Below are positions 27,077 through 34,916 of a stretch of 64,000 nucleotides of DNA, in pieces (the first letter of the stretch is position 1; every line of letters begins with the position of its first letter). The stretch lies in the IMG/VR virus record IMGVR_UViG_3300022602_000036, positions 62,001-126,000 of that record, one strand, 5' to 3'. The stretch comes from a virus. The notes under the pieces were generated by a model. That model worked only from the letters and a program-made list of their open reading frames with translations, was not told where the DNA came from and did not search any database. Position numbers and translations under genes: made by a program.

Positions 27077-27537
27077 AATATTTTAGTTATGGTATGAACA
27101 CAAACTTGGCCAGTATGGCAGTACGCTGCCCAAGTGCTCAGAGTCTAGGAGCTGCTGTTCTACCGCATTATGAATTTGAATTCAAATCATTTGCTACAAT
27201 CTCACCTAAAATGGGCGCAGAAACCCACGGAGTTCTTTGGGAAATCACCCCCGAGTGCGAAAAGAGTTTGGACCGCTTAGAAGGATATCCCGTATACTAC
27301 GGTAAAATTATTGTATGGGTTGAACACAATGGTATGTTGACTCCGGCAATGACCTACCTAATGTATCCAGAAGAAGAACCTAACTATCCAAGTAATAGCT
27401 ATGTGCGTATGTTAGAGGAAGGTTACACAGCACACGGCGTCAGCACAGATCAAATTAATCAAGCATTAGATCATTTAAATAACCACTTTGGTTTGACATC
27501 TGGTCTCAATGACACTACACTATACTCATACACCTAA
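27073..27537 (+). CDS. Gamma-glutamylcyclotransferase-like (AIG2/GGCT) protein
   Basis: 154 aa. The N-terminal YFSYGMNTN corresponds to the substrate-loop YGSN motif, and GVLWEITPECEKSLDRLEGY to the conserved core of the family. GGCT enzymes release 5-oxoproline from gamma-glutamyl peptides; phage homologues are common, but their substrates are unknown. The usual catalytic glutamate is a candidate in the EITPECEKSLDRLE segment. Confidence 0.78.
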   Translation: MKYFSYGMNTNLASMAVRCPSAQSLGAAVLPHYEFEFKSFATISPKMGAETHGVLWEITPECEKSLDRLEGYPVYYGKIIVWVEHNGMLTPAMTYLMYPEEEPNYPSNSYVRMLEEGYTAHGVSTDQINQALDHLNNHFGLTSGLNDTTLYSYT

Positions 27538-27548
27538 GGAGAAGCAAC

Positions 27549-28052
27549 ATGGCAATTTGGACCGTTAGTACCTATCATAAAAAATCTTGTCAAGAAACTG
27601 AACATTGGGTTCAGGACGAAGGCGAAGGCAGCATCACTGTTAGGAATGGTTTCCGTTATGGCGAGTGGACTGTAGAAACAGATGACGACAACCCTCCAGA
27701 ATTTGAATTTACAGAAGTACCTGGTGGTGATGGTCGTAAAGACAGTATCAATATGTTGGACTGCGAAGTCAATAATATTGAAAGCGTTGAGCTTGTTGAA
27801 ATGTTTGATGGCGGTTGCTGGTATGATATTACCATTGAAGGGCTTGACGAGGAAGCTGAGGAAGAACTACAAGAGTTTATTGATGAAAACAGCATTTATG
27901 ATCTAGAAGGCCGTGAAGACGACTCTTGGAGCCAAGATGATAGCGAATGGTGGATCTGGGGTCCAATTGAAATTAAAAACGAAGCTGGTGAACGTGTACG
28001 TATTATCTGTGCAGATGATGCTGGTAATACCGTTGACTTTGTGGAAGAATAA
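27549..28052 (+). CDS. Highly acidic hypothetical protein
   Basis: 167 aa with an extreme excess of Asp and Glu (EGLDEEAEEELQEFIDENS, EDDSWSQDDSEWWIWG). Its charge suggests possible DNA mimicry or binding to a basic partner, but there is no family match. AAGGAG precedes the ATG; the stop overlaps the next ATG (TAATG). Confidence 0.68.
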   Translation: MAIWTVSTYHKKSCQETEHWVQDEGEGSITVRNGFRYGEWTVETDDDNPPEFEFTEVPGGDGRKDSINMLDCEVNNIESVELVEMFDGGCWYDITIEGLDEEAEEELQEFIDENSIYDLEGREDDSWSQDDSEWWIWGPIEIKNEAGERVRIICADDAGNTVDFVEE

Positions 28053-28219
28053 TGTCCAATAATAGTTCTTACGTTGGCATAAAAGTAGAATGCCCAAATG
28101 GCATTATTGGTACAGTTACTCACGAAAACGACGAGTGGATTATTATCCAAGATGATGCTGGTACTGGTGAATATATGTTTACCAAACTTGGTTGCAAAGT
28201 ATTAAAGGATACAGAATAA
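28052..28219 (+). CDS. Small hypothetical protein
   Basis: 55 aa (MSNNSSYVGIKVECPNGIIG ... GEYMFTKLGCKVLKDTE). It is probably a small SH3-like beta barrel (VECPNGIIGTVTHENDEW). It overlaps the upstream stop and the downstream start (TAATG on both sides), which supports it as a real gene. Confidence 0.62.
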   Translation: MSNNSSYVGIKVECPNGIIGTVTHENDEWIIIQDDAGTGEYMFTKLGCKVLKDTE

Positions 28220-28635
28220 TGTCAGTCCACGTACCTAGTCAAGGTAATTACGGTAATATTACTATAGGTGCTGGTGTTATGTCTACTGCTGGGTCAGCTG
28301 GGTCAGGCACACATACTATCAGTATAACCAATGGTGGTAGTGGGTATCCAAATAGTGTGCTAACCGCCACTGGTACAGGAGCCACTACTTGGGCCAATAA
28401 CACCAGTACTAAAATGAATGTAAAAGGTCAGCTTAACCTAGATGGAGAAGGTGCTGACATTGTTATGAATGGTGTTAGCCTTAAAGGTATCTTAAATGGT
28501 ATCACTGATCGTTTAAGTATCCTACAGCCCAAACCAGATATGTTGGAAAAATATGACAACCTACGTCAGGCCTACGAACACTATAAAACTTTAGAAGCAT
28601 TATTATACGATGATCAAGAACCTAGCAACAAGTAG
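28219..28635 (+). CDS. Virion-type small protein with C-terminal helical motif
   Basis: 138 aa from the ATG at 28219. The N-terminal half is Gly/Ser/Thr-rich (GAGVMSTAGSAGSGTHTISI), then LNLDGEGADIVMNGVSLKGI. The C terminus (LEKYDNLRQAYEHYKTLEAL) contains a motif shared with the next two genes. It overlaps the next gene by 26 nt. Confidence 0.68.
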   Translation: MSVHVPSQGNYGNITIGAGVMSTAGSAGSGTHTISITNGGSGYPNSVLTATGTGATTWANNTSTKMNVKGQLNLDGEGADIVMNGVSLKGILNGITDRLSILQPKPDMLEKYDNLRQAYEHYKTLEALLYDDQEPSNK

Positions 28636-28954
28636 TGCCTATGTAACAGTAACAGGAAACTATCCTCCAAACATTTACAATAATGGTATGTTAAATGTTG
28701 GGCAGATAAGATACAATCCTACCAATCAAAACATGGAAGTCTATGATGGCAGCATGTGGCAAGTAATGAGTCAGGGCGTGACTGTTGGCTTAAGTTGGGA
28801 CGCTGATAGTGCTATTCGTTGGGCCATTGAAAAACAGCGAGAAGAAGCTACTCTTAAAGAGCGCATGGAAAAACATCCTGGGCTTAAAGATGCTTATGAG
28901 AAATTTCAAGTGATGGATATTCTTACCAGGGAAGAAGATGGCAAACCCGCGTAA
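28610..28954 (+). CDS. Virion-type protein with MEVYDGSMW motif
   Basis: 114 aa. NVGQIRYNPTNQNMEVYDGS, then MWQVM, is a recurrent tail-protein motif. The C terminus HPGLKDAYEKFQVMDILTRE repeats the helical motif of the two adjacent genes. It overlaps both neighbours. Function unknown. Confidence 0.7.
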   Translation: MIKNLATSSAYVTVTGNYPPNIYNNGMLNVGQIRYNPTNQNMEVYDGSMWQVMSQGVTVGLSWDADSAIRWAIEKQREEATLKERMEKHPGLKDAYEKFQVMDILTREEDGKPA

Positions 28955-29141
28955 TGGATCATACAATACTGTTGGCCCTGCTGGTTCAGGTGGCAGTGTT
29001 CATCCCACTAACTTTAAGCTAGTAGCAGAAAAACTAGTAGAGTGGGAATGGTACGAACGATTTATAGCACAAAATCCAGATCTTAAACTTCGTTGGGAAC
29101 AACATAAAACATATGAGATATTAAACAATGAGCAAGAGTAA
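28938..29141 (+). CDS. Small protein with shared C-terminal motif
   Basis: 67 aa. The N terminus is Gly/Ser-rich and the C terminus NPDLKLRWEQHKTYEILNNE carries the same helical motif as 28219 and 28610. It overlaps the preceding and following genes. Confidence 0.62.
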   Translation: MANPRNGSYNTVGPAGSGGSVHPTNFKLVAEKLVEWEWYERFIAQNPDLKLRWEQHKTYEILNNEQE

Positions 29142-29316
29142 ACTAACTATTCGCGTCACAAATCTTGACAAGATCAACAGCATTGCCAATTGGTGCAAGG
29201 CCAATTTAGACCATCACGAATGGGATATGACTCCTATACATATATTCAAACCAGACTATAAATTCCACTTTGAATGTGAGCAAACTCGCTTACAAGTAAT
29301 ACTTCAACACCTATAA
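29128..29316 (+). CDS. Small hypothetical phage protein
   Basis: 62 aa (SKLTIRVTNLDKINSIANWC ... HHEWDMTPIHIF). It has an alpha/beta pattern and no recognised family. It overlaps the gene before by 14 nt. Confidence 0.62.
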   Translation: MSKSKLTIRVTNLDKINSIANWCKANLDHHEWDMTPIHIFKPDYKFHFECEQTRLQVILQHL

Positions 29317-29321
29317 ACCAC

Positions 29322-29350
29322 TTGACAATTTAACCAAAAGATGCTATAAT
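29322..29350 (+). promoter_or_regulatory. Sigma70-type promoter
   Basis: TTGACA at 29322-29327 and TATAAT at 29345-29350, 17 bp apart, with spacer TTTAACCAAAAGATG. It drives 29384 onward. Confidence 0.88.
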
Positions 29351-29383
29351 TATACATATAATAACAATTTAGGCATAGATTAT

Positions 29384-29686
29384 ATGGAAATTTTAAAAGC
29401 ATTTTTAACGGTTTACTGTATTATATCAGTTACGTTTACTACCTTTTTCCTAATTAATTTATTTAGAAATATTCGCAAAGAACTTGACATTGCCAAAGGT
29501 GTAGACACTGTTAAGAAAACTATGAAGTTAGTCTATGTAGAAGAAGTATGCGGTATGTTTCATATGTATGATATTGCCACCCATACATTTATCTGTCAAG
29601 CATACACTGAAGAAGAATTGTGGACTACGGCAAAAACTAAATTTCCAGACATGAAAGTAGTTAGTTTAGAAAAGGACAGCAAATGA
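29384..29686 (+). CDS. Single-pass membrane protein
   Basis: 100 aa. Residues 5-27 (KAFLTVYCIISVTFTTFFLI) form a membrane helix, followed by a cytoplasmic-type charged region. No family is recognised. It overlaps the next start (ATGA). Confidence 0.68.
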   Translation: MEILKAFLTVYCIISVTFTTFFLINLFRNIRKELDIAKGVDTVKKTMKLVYVEEVCGMFHMYDIATHTFICQAYTEEELWTTAKTKFPDMKVVSLEKDSK

Positions 29687-30096
29687 CCATGCACATGTTA
29701 CCGCCTATGTATTCAACAACAGGCAAGAAAAAAGGTAAACAGAAATTCCGTACAGCAGAACAGGCTAACAAAGCTCGTCGTAACGCAGAATCGTGGCAAC
29801 AATTATTGGAGAAATATGATGCTAAAGTGGTGGTGGACAAATCTAAGTCCAACAGAAAAAATACTAGTAAAAGTGTGGTTACTAGTGGGAGTGATTGGCG
29901 TAGCCGTGTTGACCCTAGCCGCCTTACTGATCATATACCAAGTCGTGACACAGGTGTCGCTGTAGCCGCTCGCCCAGCAGACAAAGTCTACACAGGTGAT
30001 GCTATGATTGGTATTGGACAACTACATAAGTCAAACGGTATTCCTGTATTCCGTCAAGAAGATGCTGTCGATGTTAGTAAAATGAGAAGAGGATAA
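29683..30096 (+). CDS. Conserved T4-like phage protein, basic
   Basis: 137 aa. The N-terminal MLPPMYSTTGKKKGKQKFRT, then AEQANKARRNAESWQQLLEKY, matches a family I recall in marine T4-like phages, where the first ~50 residues are a lysine-rich conserved block. Function unknown. Confidence 0.68.
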   Translation: MTMHMLPPMYSTTGKKKGKQKFRTAEQANKARRNAESWQQLLEKYDAKVVVDKSKSNRKNTSKSVVTSGSDWRSRVDPSRLTDHIPSRDTGVAVAARPADKVYTGDAMIGIGQLHKSNGIPVFRQEDAVDVSKMRRG

Positions 30097-30097
30097 T

Positions 30098-30592
30098 ATG
30101 AACCAAGAATTAATTAATATGGCATTTACTCGTAATCAACTTAGTAAGACTATGACGTTAAATGAAGCATTTTTTCTTTTTCATAAGGAGAATCTTTTAA
30201 ACGTAGGAGAATTAACTGAACGTGCTATTGTAAAACAAGGCAAATTAACACAGCATTCAAAAAACTTTAAAGGTAGTGATTTTAAAGAAGACAACAGCGA
30301 TAGTAAATATGTTCAGGTTCGCTATTATTCTACAGCTTATGCTACTATTGCCGGAATTCAAAATAAAATAGGAACATTGCGGGTTTTGTGTTTTGAACCT
30401 AAACAAAATAAAAATTATTATTTCTTAATTCCTTACAAAGTGTATGCTCCTTACACTTCAGCCAATGATTCATTAAAAATCTATTTTGATATGGAAGGCA
30501 ATCCTAGAAGTCCTAAACGGTCGAATCGTCGATACGATTTATGGGATTATGTATGTACTAAAAAAGAATGGTATAAAAAATTAGCAAAATGA
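30098..30592 (+). CDS. Hypothetical protein
   Basis: 164 aa, basic, with aromatic-rich beta segments (KYVQVRYYSTAYATIAGIQN, KNYYFLIPYKVYAPY). No family is recognised. It overlaps the next gene by 4 nt. Confidence 0.62.
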   Translation: MNQELINMAFTRNQLSKTMTLNEAFFLFHKENLLNVGELTERAIVKQGKLTQHSKNFKGSDFKEDNSDSKYVQVRYYSTAYATIAGIQNKIGTLRVLCFEPKQNKNYYFLIPYKVYAPYTSANDSLKIYFDMEGNPRSPKRSNRRYDLWDYVCTKKEWYKKLAK

Positions 30593-30774
30593 AAAAAATA
30601 ATTGGATATATTCTAAGTTGGACATTATATTGGCTAGGTGACTTTACTAGTAAACCTATGCACTACTTTGATTGGGGTTGGTTATATCCTGTGTATAATC
30701 ATCTAATGATTTGGAGCACTGACGTACAAGATTGGTCAGGGTGTGATGGCCCGTGGGGAGAAGTCAATGGGTGA
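30589..30774 (+). CDS. Small membrane-associated phage protein
   Basis: 61 aa with many tryptophans and a hydrophobic start (MKKIIGYILSWTLYWLGDFT), then DWGWLYPVYNHLMIWSTDVQ. This LYPVYN..M..S.D.QDW pattern occurs in small T4-like phage proteins of unknown role. Confidence 0.68.
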   Translation: MKKIIGYILSWTLYWLGDFTSKPMHYFDWGWLYPVYNHLMIWSTDVQDWSGCDGPWGEVNG

Positions 30775-31051
30775 TGAAAGTCAATGGTATTGGAATGATT
30801 GGAAAGACTACCAATACGCAGTTAAAAAAGACCTTAACGTCGAGTATGAACTTTGGGAAAATACACCTAAAAATAACACTGTTATCTTTAATGCTGGCAC
30901 AGATGACGAAATGCTTAAAATTACTCCTGATGGTTTTTATGTTCGTGGAGTAAAGGTAGAACAAGGCCCAGAGGAAGCAGAAGCAGTATACAAAGCGTTT
31001 AAAGAGTTTATGACTTGGGCTATTATCAGCAGGCCCGAAGAAGAGCAATAA
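30767..31051 (+). CDS. Hypothetical phage protein
   Basis: 94 aa from the ATG at 30767, which has GGGGAG 7 nt upstream. It contains NAGTDDEMLKITPDGFYVRG, a pattern I recall in small phage proteins. It overlaps the preceding gene by 8 nt. Confidence 0.66.
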   Translation: MGDESQWYWNDWKDYQYAVKKDLNVEYELWENTPKNNTVIFNAGTDDEMLKITPDGFYVRGVKVEQGPEEAEAVYKAFKEFMTWAIISRPEEEQ

Positions 31052-31054
31052 ATA
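31047..31054 (+). promoter_or_regulatory. T4-type late promoter motif
   Basis: AATAAATA, 23 nt before the IF-1 start. If active, IF-1 would be made late. Confidence 0.45.
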
Positions 31055-31076
31055 GTATATTAAAGGAAAGGATCAA

Positions 31077-31292
31077 TTGGCAAAAGAAGACGTTATAAAA
31101 CTATCAGGAACCGTAGAAGAAGTCTTAGGTAACAGTATGTTCCGTGTGAAATTAGAAAACAATCACATTGTTACCGCATATATTGGAGGTAAACTCCGTA
31201 TGCACACAATTAAGATTATCATGGGTGACGTAGTTGACGTTGAAATGACGCCATATGATTTAACCAAAGCCCGTATTACTTACAGACGATAA
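31077..31292 (+). CDS. infA: Translation initiation factor IF-1
   Basis: 71 aa, the normal IF-1 length (E. coli 72). It starts at TTG 31077 with AAGGAAAGGA upstream. [40 protein letters not shown] and [15 protein letters not shown] match bacterial IF-1 almost end to end. IF-1 is an S1-like OB fold that binds the ribosomal A site on 30S and works with IF-2 and IF-3. A phage copy could bias initiation toward phage messages, including leaderless or TTG-started ones. Confidence 0.94.
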   Translation: MAKEDVIKLSGTVEEVLGNSMFRVKLENNHIVTAYIGGKLRMHTIKIIMGDVVDVEMTPYDLTKARITYRR

Positions 31293-31293
31293 G

Positions 31294-31394
31294 CGTCCAG
31301 CACCAATTTACCTTTAAGCCACATTGGCTGTGCTGTGCAAAAACAAGGAAAGTTCACAACTAGGGGTCCTTGGTAGCCTTGTTGACGACTGGAC
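31294..31394 (+). ncRNA. Candidate structured RNA between infA and sodB
   Basis: The ~120-nt gap after infA is not coding. GTCCAG (31295-31300) can pair with CTGGAC (31389-31394), closing the element. Inside, AGCAC...GTGCT (31299-31303 / 31330-31334) with CAAT/ATTG forms one hairpin. CAAGGA (31344-31349) can pair with TCCTTG (31367-31372), or AACAAGG (31342-31348) with CCTTGTT (31377-31383); these pairings exclude each other, as in a switch. I do not match it to a known riboswitch or ribozyme. Confidence 0.5.
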
Positions 31395-31414
31395 ATAGAT
31401 ATTTATGGAAAATT

Positions 31415-31960
31415 ATGTATAACTTTATTAAATGGACATTAAACGAAGGCAAGGAGCCTAAAACACTTACCCAAACTCCACTGCCTTATGATCGTGGTGC
31501 TCTAGGTAAAAGTCTAAGCAAGGCCACATTAGACTATCACTATGGTAGCCTATACAAAGGCTATGTTGATCGCTACAACAAGGGCGAAGGTGATGCAGAC
31601 TTCAACGAAGCAGGCGCTTTCTTACATGACTTATACTTCACACAATTCCGTGCGCCAAAAAGCTCAAATCTACCCGTAGGTAAAAGTCTAGAGTTAATCA
31701 ATGAACATTTTACAAGTTTTGATAAATTCAAAGAAGCTTTTGAAAAAGAAGCTATGAAGATACAGGGTTCAGGGTGGATCTATCTTTCATACCGTGGCGA
31801 GATTAAAACAATTAAAAATCACGAAGTTAGACGAGATATCGCACTGTTAGTTGACTGGTGGGAGCATGCATGGGCTCTTGACTATAAAGCAGATAAAAAA
31901 GGCTACTTAACTAATCAATGGAAAATCATTGATTGGGACATTATTAATCAAAGGATCTAA
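31415..31960 (+). CDS. Iron/manganese superoxide dismutase
   Basis: 181 aa from the ATG at 31415; upstream in-frame codons lie in the structured RNA. Metal ligands are visible: H42 (LDYHYGSLY), H71 (FLHDLYF), D147 and H151 (LLVDWWEHAW). The DYHYG start and the length resemble SodB-type enzymes. It converts superoxide to peroxide and oxygen, protecting iron-sulfur enzymes during infection. It abuts the acyltransferase gene downstream. Confidence 0.92.
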   Translation: MYNFIKWTLNEGKEPKTLTQTPLPYDRGALGKSLSKATLDYHYGSLYKGYVDRYNKGEGDADFNEAGAFLHDLYFTQFRAPKSSNLPVGKSLELINEHFTSFDKFKEAFEKEAMKIQGSGWIYLSYRGEIKTIKNHEVRRDIALLVDWWEHAWALDYKADKKGYLTNQWKIIDWDIINQRI

Positions 31961-32719
31961 ATGCGAACTCCTCTTGTACTAGTTGGTACACGATACAACA
32001 TCTTACCTTTATTAGAAATAGCTGAAGCAACTAATTACGAAGTAATTGGAATTTTAGATCGTTTTTATGTAGGACAGAAATTTGAAGGTATAGATGTTAT
32101 AGGATCTGATCTAGATCTACTAGACAAAGAAAATCAAACCATACAGGATCTTATTAGCACAGCTGAATTTTTTGTCTGTACCTATTTTCCAGGTTATACC
32201 AATACCGATAATCCCAACGAAAACACATTCTTATTAAGATTGCAACGCATTGATTTAGTTAAGCGTGCTGGATGTCAGTTGGCGAATCTAATACACCCCA
32301 AAGCAGATATCAGCAAATATGCCACTGTTGGTAAAAATACGCTAGCACTGTTAAACTCGTATGTTGAGCCTAGATCCACCGTTGAGGATTTTTGTACCCT
32401 TATGCAAGGAGTTGGTATTGGGCACAACAGTATTGTAGGGGAAAATTGTTCATTCTCTGGTGATGGTGGAGTCGCAGGCAGTGTGACCATGGGCAAAAAT
32501 GTCTACGTAGGTGTTAACGTTCGTATATTAAATACCATGGAAAAGAATGTCACAGTAGGTGACAATGTTATTATTGGCCCAGGACTAATAATTATGAAAG
32601 ACATACCTGCAGATACTATTGTGTATCCAAATGGTAAAATGGTTCCTAACTGTGATTTTGATCCAAAAAAATACGAAGGGAACGGAATATTCCCTTCGTA
32701 CCAGCGACTAACTTCTTAA
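31961..32719 (+). CDS. Hexapeptide-repeat sugar O-/N-acyltransferase (PglD/NeuD-like)
   Basis: 252 aa. It has an N-terminal Rossmann-like domain (RTPLVLVGTRYNILPLLEIA), then left-handed beta-helix hexapeptide repeats from about 110 (LIHPKADISKYATVGKNTLA, VGIGHNSIVGENCSFSG). The architecture matches PglD/NeuD acetyltransferases that modify amino sugars. It starts right after sodB (TAA ATG). Confidence 0.82.
   Translation: MRTPLVLVGTRYNILPLLEIAEATNYEVIGILDRFYVGQKFEGIDVIGSDLDLLDKENQTIQDLISTAEFFVCTYFPGYTNTDNPNENTFLLRLQRIDLVKRAGCQLANLIHPKADISKYATVGKNTLALLNSYVEPRSTVEDFCTLMQGVGIGHNSIVGENCSFSGDGGVAGSVTMGKNVYVGVNVRILNTMEKNVTVGDNVIIGPGLIIMKDIPADTIVYPNGKMVPNCDFDPKKYEGNGIFPSYQRLTS
32672..32700. terminator. 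Inverted repeat inside the acyltransferase end
   Basis: TACGAAGGGAA / TTCCCTTCGTA, an 11-bp perfect stem with a 7-nt loop, within the last codons. It lies between convergent genes and could stop transcription from both sides, although T tracts are poor. Confidence 0.5.
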
Positions 32720-32721
32720 AC

Positions 32722-33768
32722 TTACATCACTTCAATATCAGCAGTGGCAATAGGGAATAGATCAACTCTATGCTTGCGTTCTTGATTGTATTCGTCTTGT
32801 GCAAATGGTAGGTATTCACCTGCTAGTTTATCATAATCAAATTGTAAACGTAGACCTACTCTGTCAGGTAAACGTCCCTTTGCAGGTTCAATTAGTCTAC
32901 GATGTAAGGTAATTGAATTATCAAATATCATAAGGTCACGATCACCTTTGTACCAATGATCATACATGTACTCTGGAACAAAAATACCTTTTTTAATAGT
33001 TTCAAATATCTTTGTGCTTTCTTCTCTAGACATGCCCTCAATATAGTCAAGCGTGGTGATGCCTAAGTGAATACCTTTTACCCCACCAGGGCTAGTAATA
33101 ACCAACGGTACTTTCATATCTGGCTCAGGGCATTGGTTTTCTTTATAAAATGCTTCTTGATCTGGTACTACTTCTGGGTGAACTCCTTTTTCGTGATAGT
33201 TATGTACTACTACCATTTCATCTAGTTCACTGCGGAAACTTTCACTAAGTGATTCATAATAGTCAGTGGTTGTACAAAACCCTGTAGCAGATCCTACGAA
33301 GTTTTCCCATCCCATCAAAGACACTCCAGGAGCAAAACTAACATCTGAACAGGCATTGCTGTGCCAATTCAACTCACCATCTCCAAAGATGCCAATAGAT
33401 TGTCCACGACGATTTTTCTTAGGTGTTACGCGAACTAGTTGCATGTGCTTGTCAATTAACCAACGGCGAGCATTTTGAACTGATTCCATTTCTTCTGCAT
33501 TGAGCTCATTGTTGAATATTAATTCTTTCAATGGCTTTCCATATTTTAAATATAGATTCACTGGACGCGGAAATCTTGGCGTGCCCCATTTTAACATTAG
33601 TTCATTATAACGTGGATAGTCAAGAGTATTACCGCGAATAATAGTAACTAATCCCTGAAGATGTAAATTGCCAATTTCCATCCATTCTTCGTCAGAAATG
33701 GTATTTAAATCTACATCATCAATAAAATGGCCAAACCTTCCCAGGCCAGGAATTTTAGTAATTTTCAT
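32722..33768 (-). CDS. TauD/TfdA-family dioxygenase-like protein
   Basis: 348 aa. The family fold is suggested by GELNWHSNACSD (133-142), STGFCTTTDYYES, FDNSITLHRR with the distal H289, and RVGLRLQF with an arginine for 2-oxoglutarate. The usual iron motif HxD reads H136-S137-N138, so the aspartate ligand is replaced by Asn in this alignment. Enzymes of this family hydroxylate small molecules using Fe(II) and 2-oxoglutarate. Similar genes occur in marine phages. GAGGAA lies before the ATG. Confidence 0.78.
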   Translation of the reverse strand: MKITKIPGLGRFGHFIDDVDLNTISDEEWMEIGNLHLQGLVTIIRGNTLDYPRYNELMLKWGTPRFPRPVNLYLKYGKPLKELIFNNELNAEEMESVQNARRWLIDKHMQLVRVTPKKNRRGQSIGIFGDGELNWHSNACSDVSFAPGVSLMGWENFVGSATGFCTTTDYYESLSESFRSELDEMVVVHNYHEKGVHPEVVPDQEAFYKENQCPEPDMKVPLVITSPGGVKGIHLGITTLDYIEGMSREESTKIFETIKKGIFVPEYMYDHWYKGDRDLMIFDNSITLHRRLIEPAKGRLPDRVGLRLQFDYDKLAGEYLPFAQDEYNQERKHRVDLFPIATADIEVM

Positions 33769-33914
33769 AAATTTTCCTCAAATAAATTTTAATTAGATTT
33801 TATTGCTAGTGAGAAATCACACACGGAAGGCGTTCTAATTTAACAAATTAGTAAAAGGATTATTATCCCAGGCGTCTTAGTTTTCCGACGTCGATGAATA
33901 TCGGCGCTGCATAA

Positions 33915-34517
33915 TTATTTATGTTGTTTATAAACGCCAGCTAAATTATACATAGGTTCTGTGCCTAAGTTAAGCATAGCATAGTCATGTACACCTTCGT
34001 TTAGGCAATATGCATGACCCATTTTAGGTTCAAAGTATCCGCGGTTCTCAACAGCAAAATACCTTTCAGCAACATAATTCAAAGGAATCCAAAATATATT
34101 AAATCCTGCATTGATAGAATCTGTAGGCATGTGATATCTATCTTCAATCCTGGTGTGATTGTCAAAGAATCCCAAAGGATTCATTTTAATAATGCGTAGC
34201 CCCAGGGGAGTAATACCTAATTTTTCAATTGTTTCTTTAAAAATTACAGTACTACTATCCCACTCAACAGTACAGGGATCTTGGTCAAAACTAAAACTAC
34301 CATTATGTGAATAAATTAATTTATACTCCATATTACCAATGCTGTTTTCTTTAGGACGAGTAAATACTGATAACTCAATAGTCTGACAGAGTTGATATAA
34401 CATACTGGTTGTATCAGCATCAATGTCTGCTATAGGGCGCATGAAATCATTTTCAACTAATGATTGATCTATTTCAGATAGCTTAGAAAAGAAATTATAA
34501 GTAGCAAGGCTAGGCAT
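33915..34517 (-). CDS. Oxygenase-like (cupin-type) hypothetical protein
   Basis: 200 aa. The second half (FFDNHTRIEDRYHMPTDSIN ... FWIPLN ... YAMLNLGTEPMYNLAGVY) looks like a double-stranded beta-helix fold of aspartyl-hydroxylase-like oxygenases, but iron ligands are not certain. There is no ribosome binding site; a late-type motif sits 6 nt before the ATG, so the message may be leaderless. Confidence 0.58.
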   Translation of the reverse strand: MPSLATYNFFSKLSEIDQSLVENDFMRPIADIDADTTSMLYQLCQTIELSVFTRPKENSIGNMEYKLIYSHNGSFSFDQDPCTVEWDSSTVIFKETIEKLGITPLGLRIIKMNPLGFFDNHTRIEDRYHMPTDSINAGFNIFWIPLNYVAERYFAVENRGYFEPKMGHAYCLNEGVHDYAMLNLGTEPMYNLAGVYKQHK

Positions 34518-34523
34518 ACTTGA

Positions 34524-34531
34524 TATTTATT
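34524..34531 (-). promoter_or_regulatory. T4-type late promoter motif (minus strand)
   Basis: AATAAATA on the minus strand, 6 nt from the ATG at 34517. Confidence 0.5.
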
Positions 34532-34574
34532 CTAATATATGCTATTATAATATAAATATCTTAAAGGACCTAAT

Positions 34575-34907
34575 ATGGACTCATTTGTAACTGTAAAACC
34601 TGGTGCTATTGCTAAAGTTAAAGAACTCATAGCAGAAGAAAACAATCCTAATCTCAAATTGCGTATGTTTGTTAGCGGTGGTGGATGCAGTGGATTCCAA
34701 TATGGTTTTACTTTTGAAGAAGAAACCAATGACGATGATTGGAGTTTTGACTTTGATGGTGTTACACTAGTAATAGACAGCATGAGCAGTCAATATCTGC
34801 AAGGCGCTGAAGTAGACTATACAGAAAGTCTACACGGTAGTCAATTTAGTATTAAAAATCCAAATGCGCAAACTACCTGTGGATGTGGTAGTAGTTTTTC
34901 AATTTAA
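34575..34907 (+). CDS. Iron-sulfur cluster carrier, ErpA/IscA (HesB) family
   Basis: 110 aa. The three conserved cysteines are C38 ([11 protein letters not shown]), C102 and C104 (TTCGCGSSF). A-type carriers deliver Fe-S clusters to apoproteins. They are recurrent in marine phages. AAAGGACC precedes the ATG. A role in supporting the phage radical SAM enzymes is plausible but inferred. Confidence 0.93.
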   Translation: MDSFVTVKPGAIAKVKELIAEENNPNLKLRMFVSGGGCSGFQYGFTFEEETNDDDWSFDFDGVTLVIDSMSSQYLQGAEVDYTESLHGSQFSIKNPNAQTTCGCGSSFSI

Positions 34908-34916
34908 AGGGTTTCA

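Noticed and set aside
31370-31414. N-terminal extension of superoxide dismutase from a TTG at 31370
   Set aside because: The extra 15 residues do not match SOD, and the codons fall in the structured RNA; the ATG at 31415 gives a typical SOD start.
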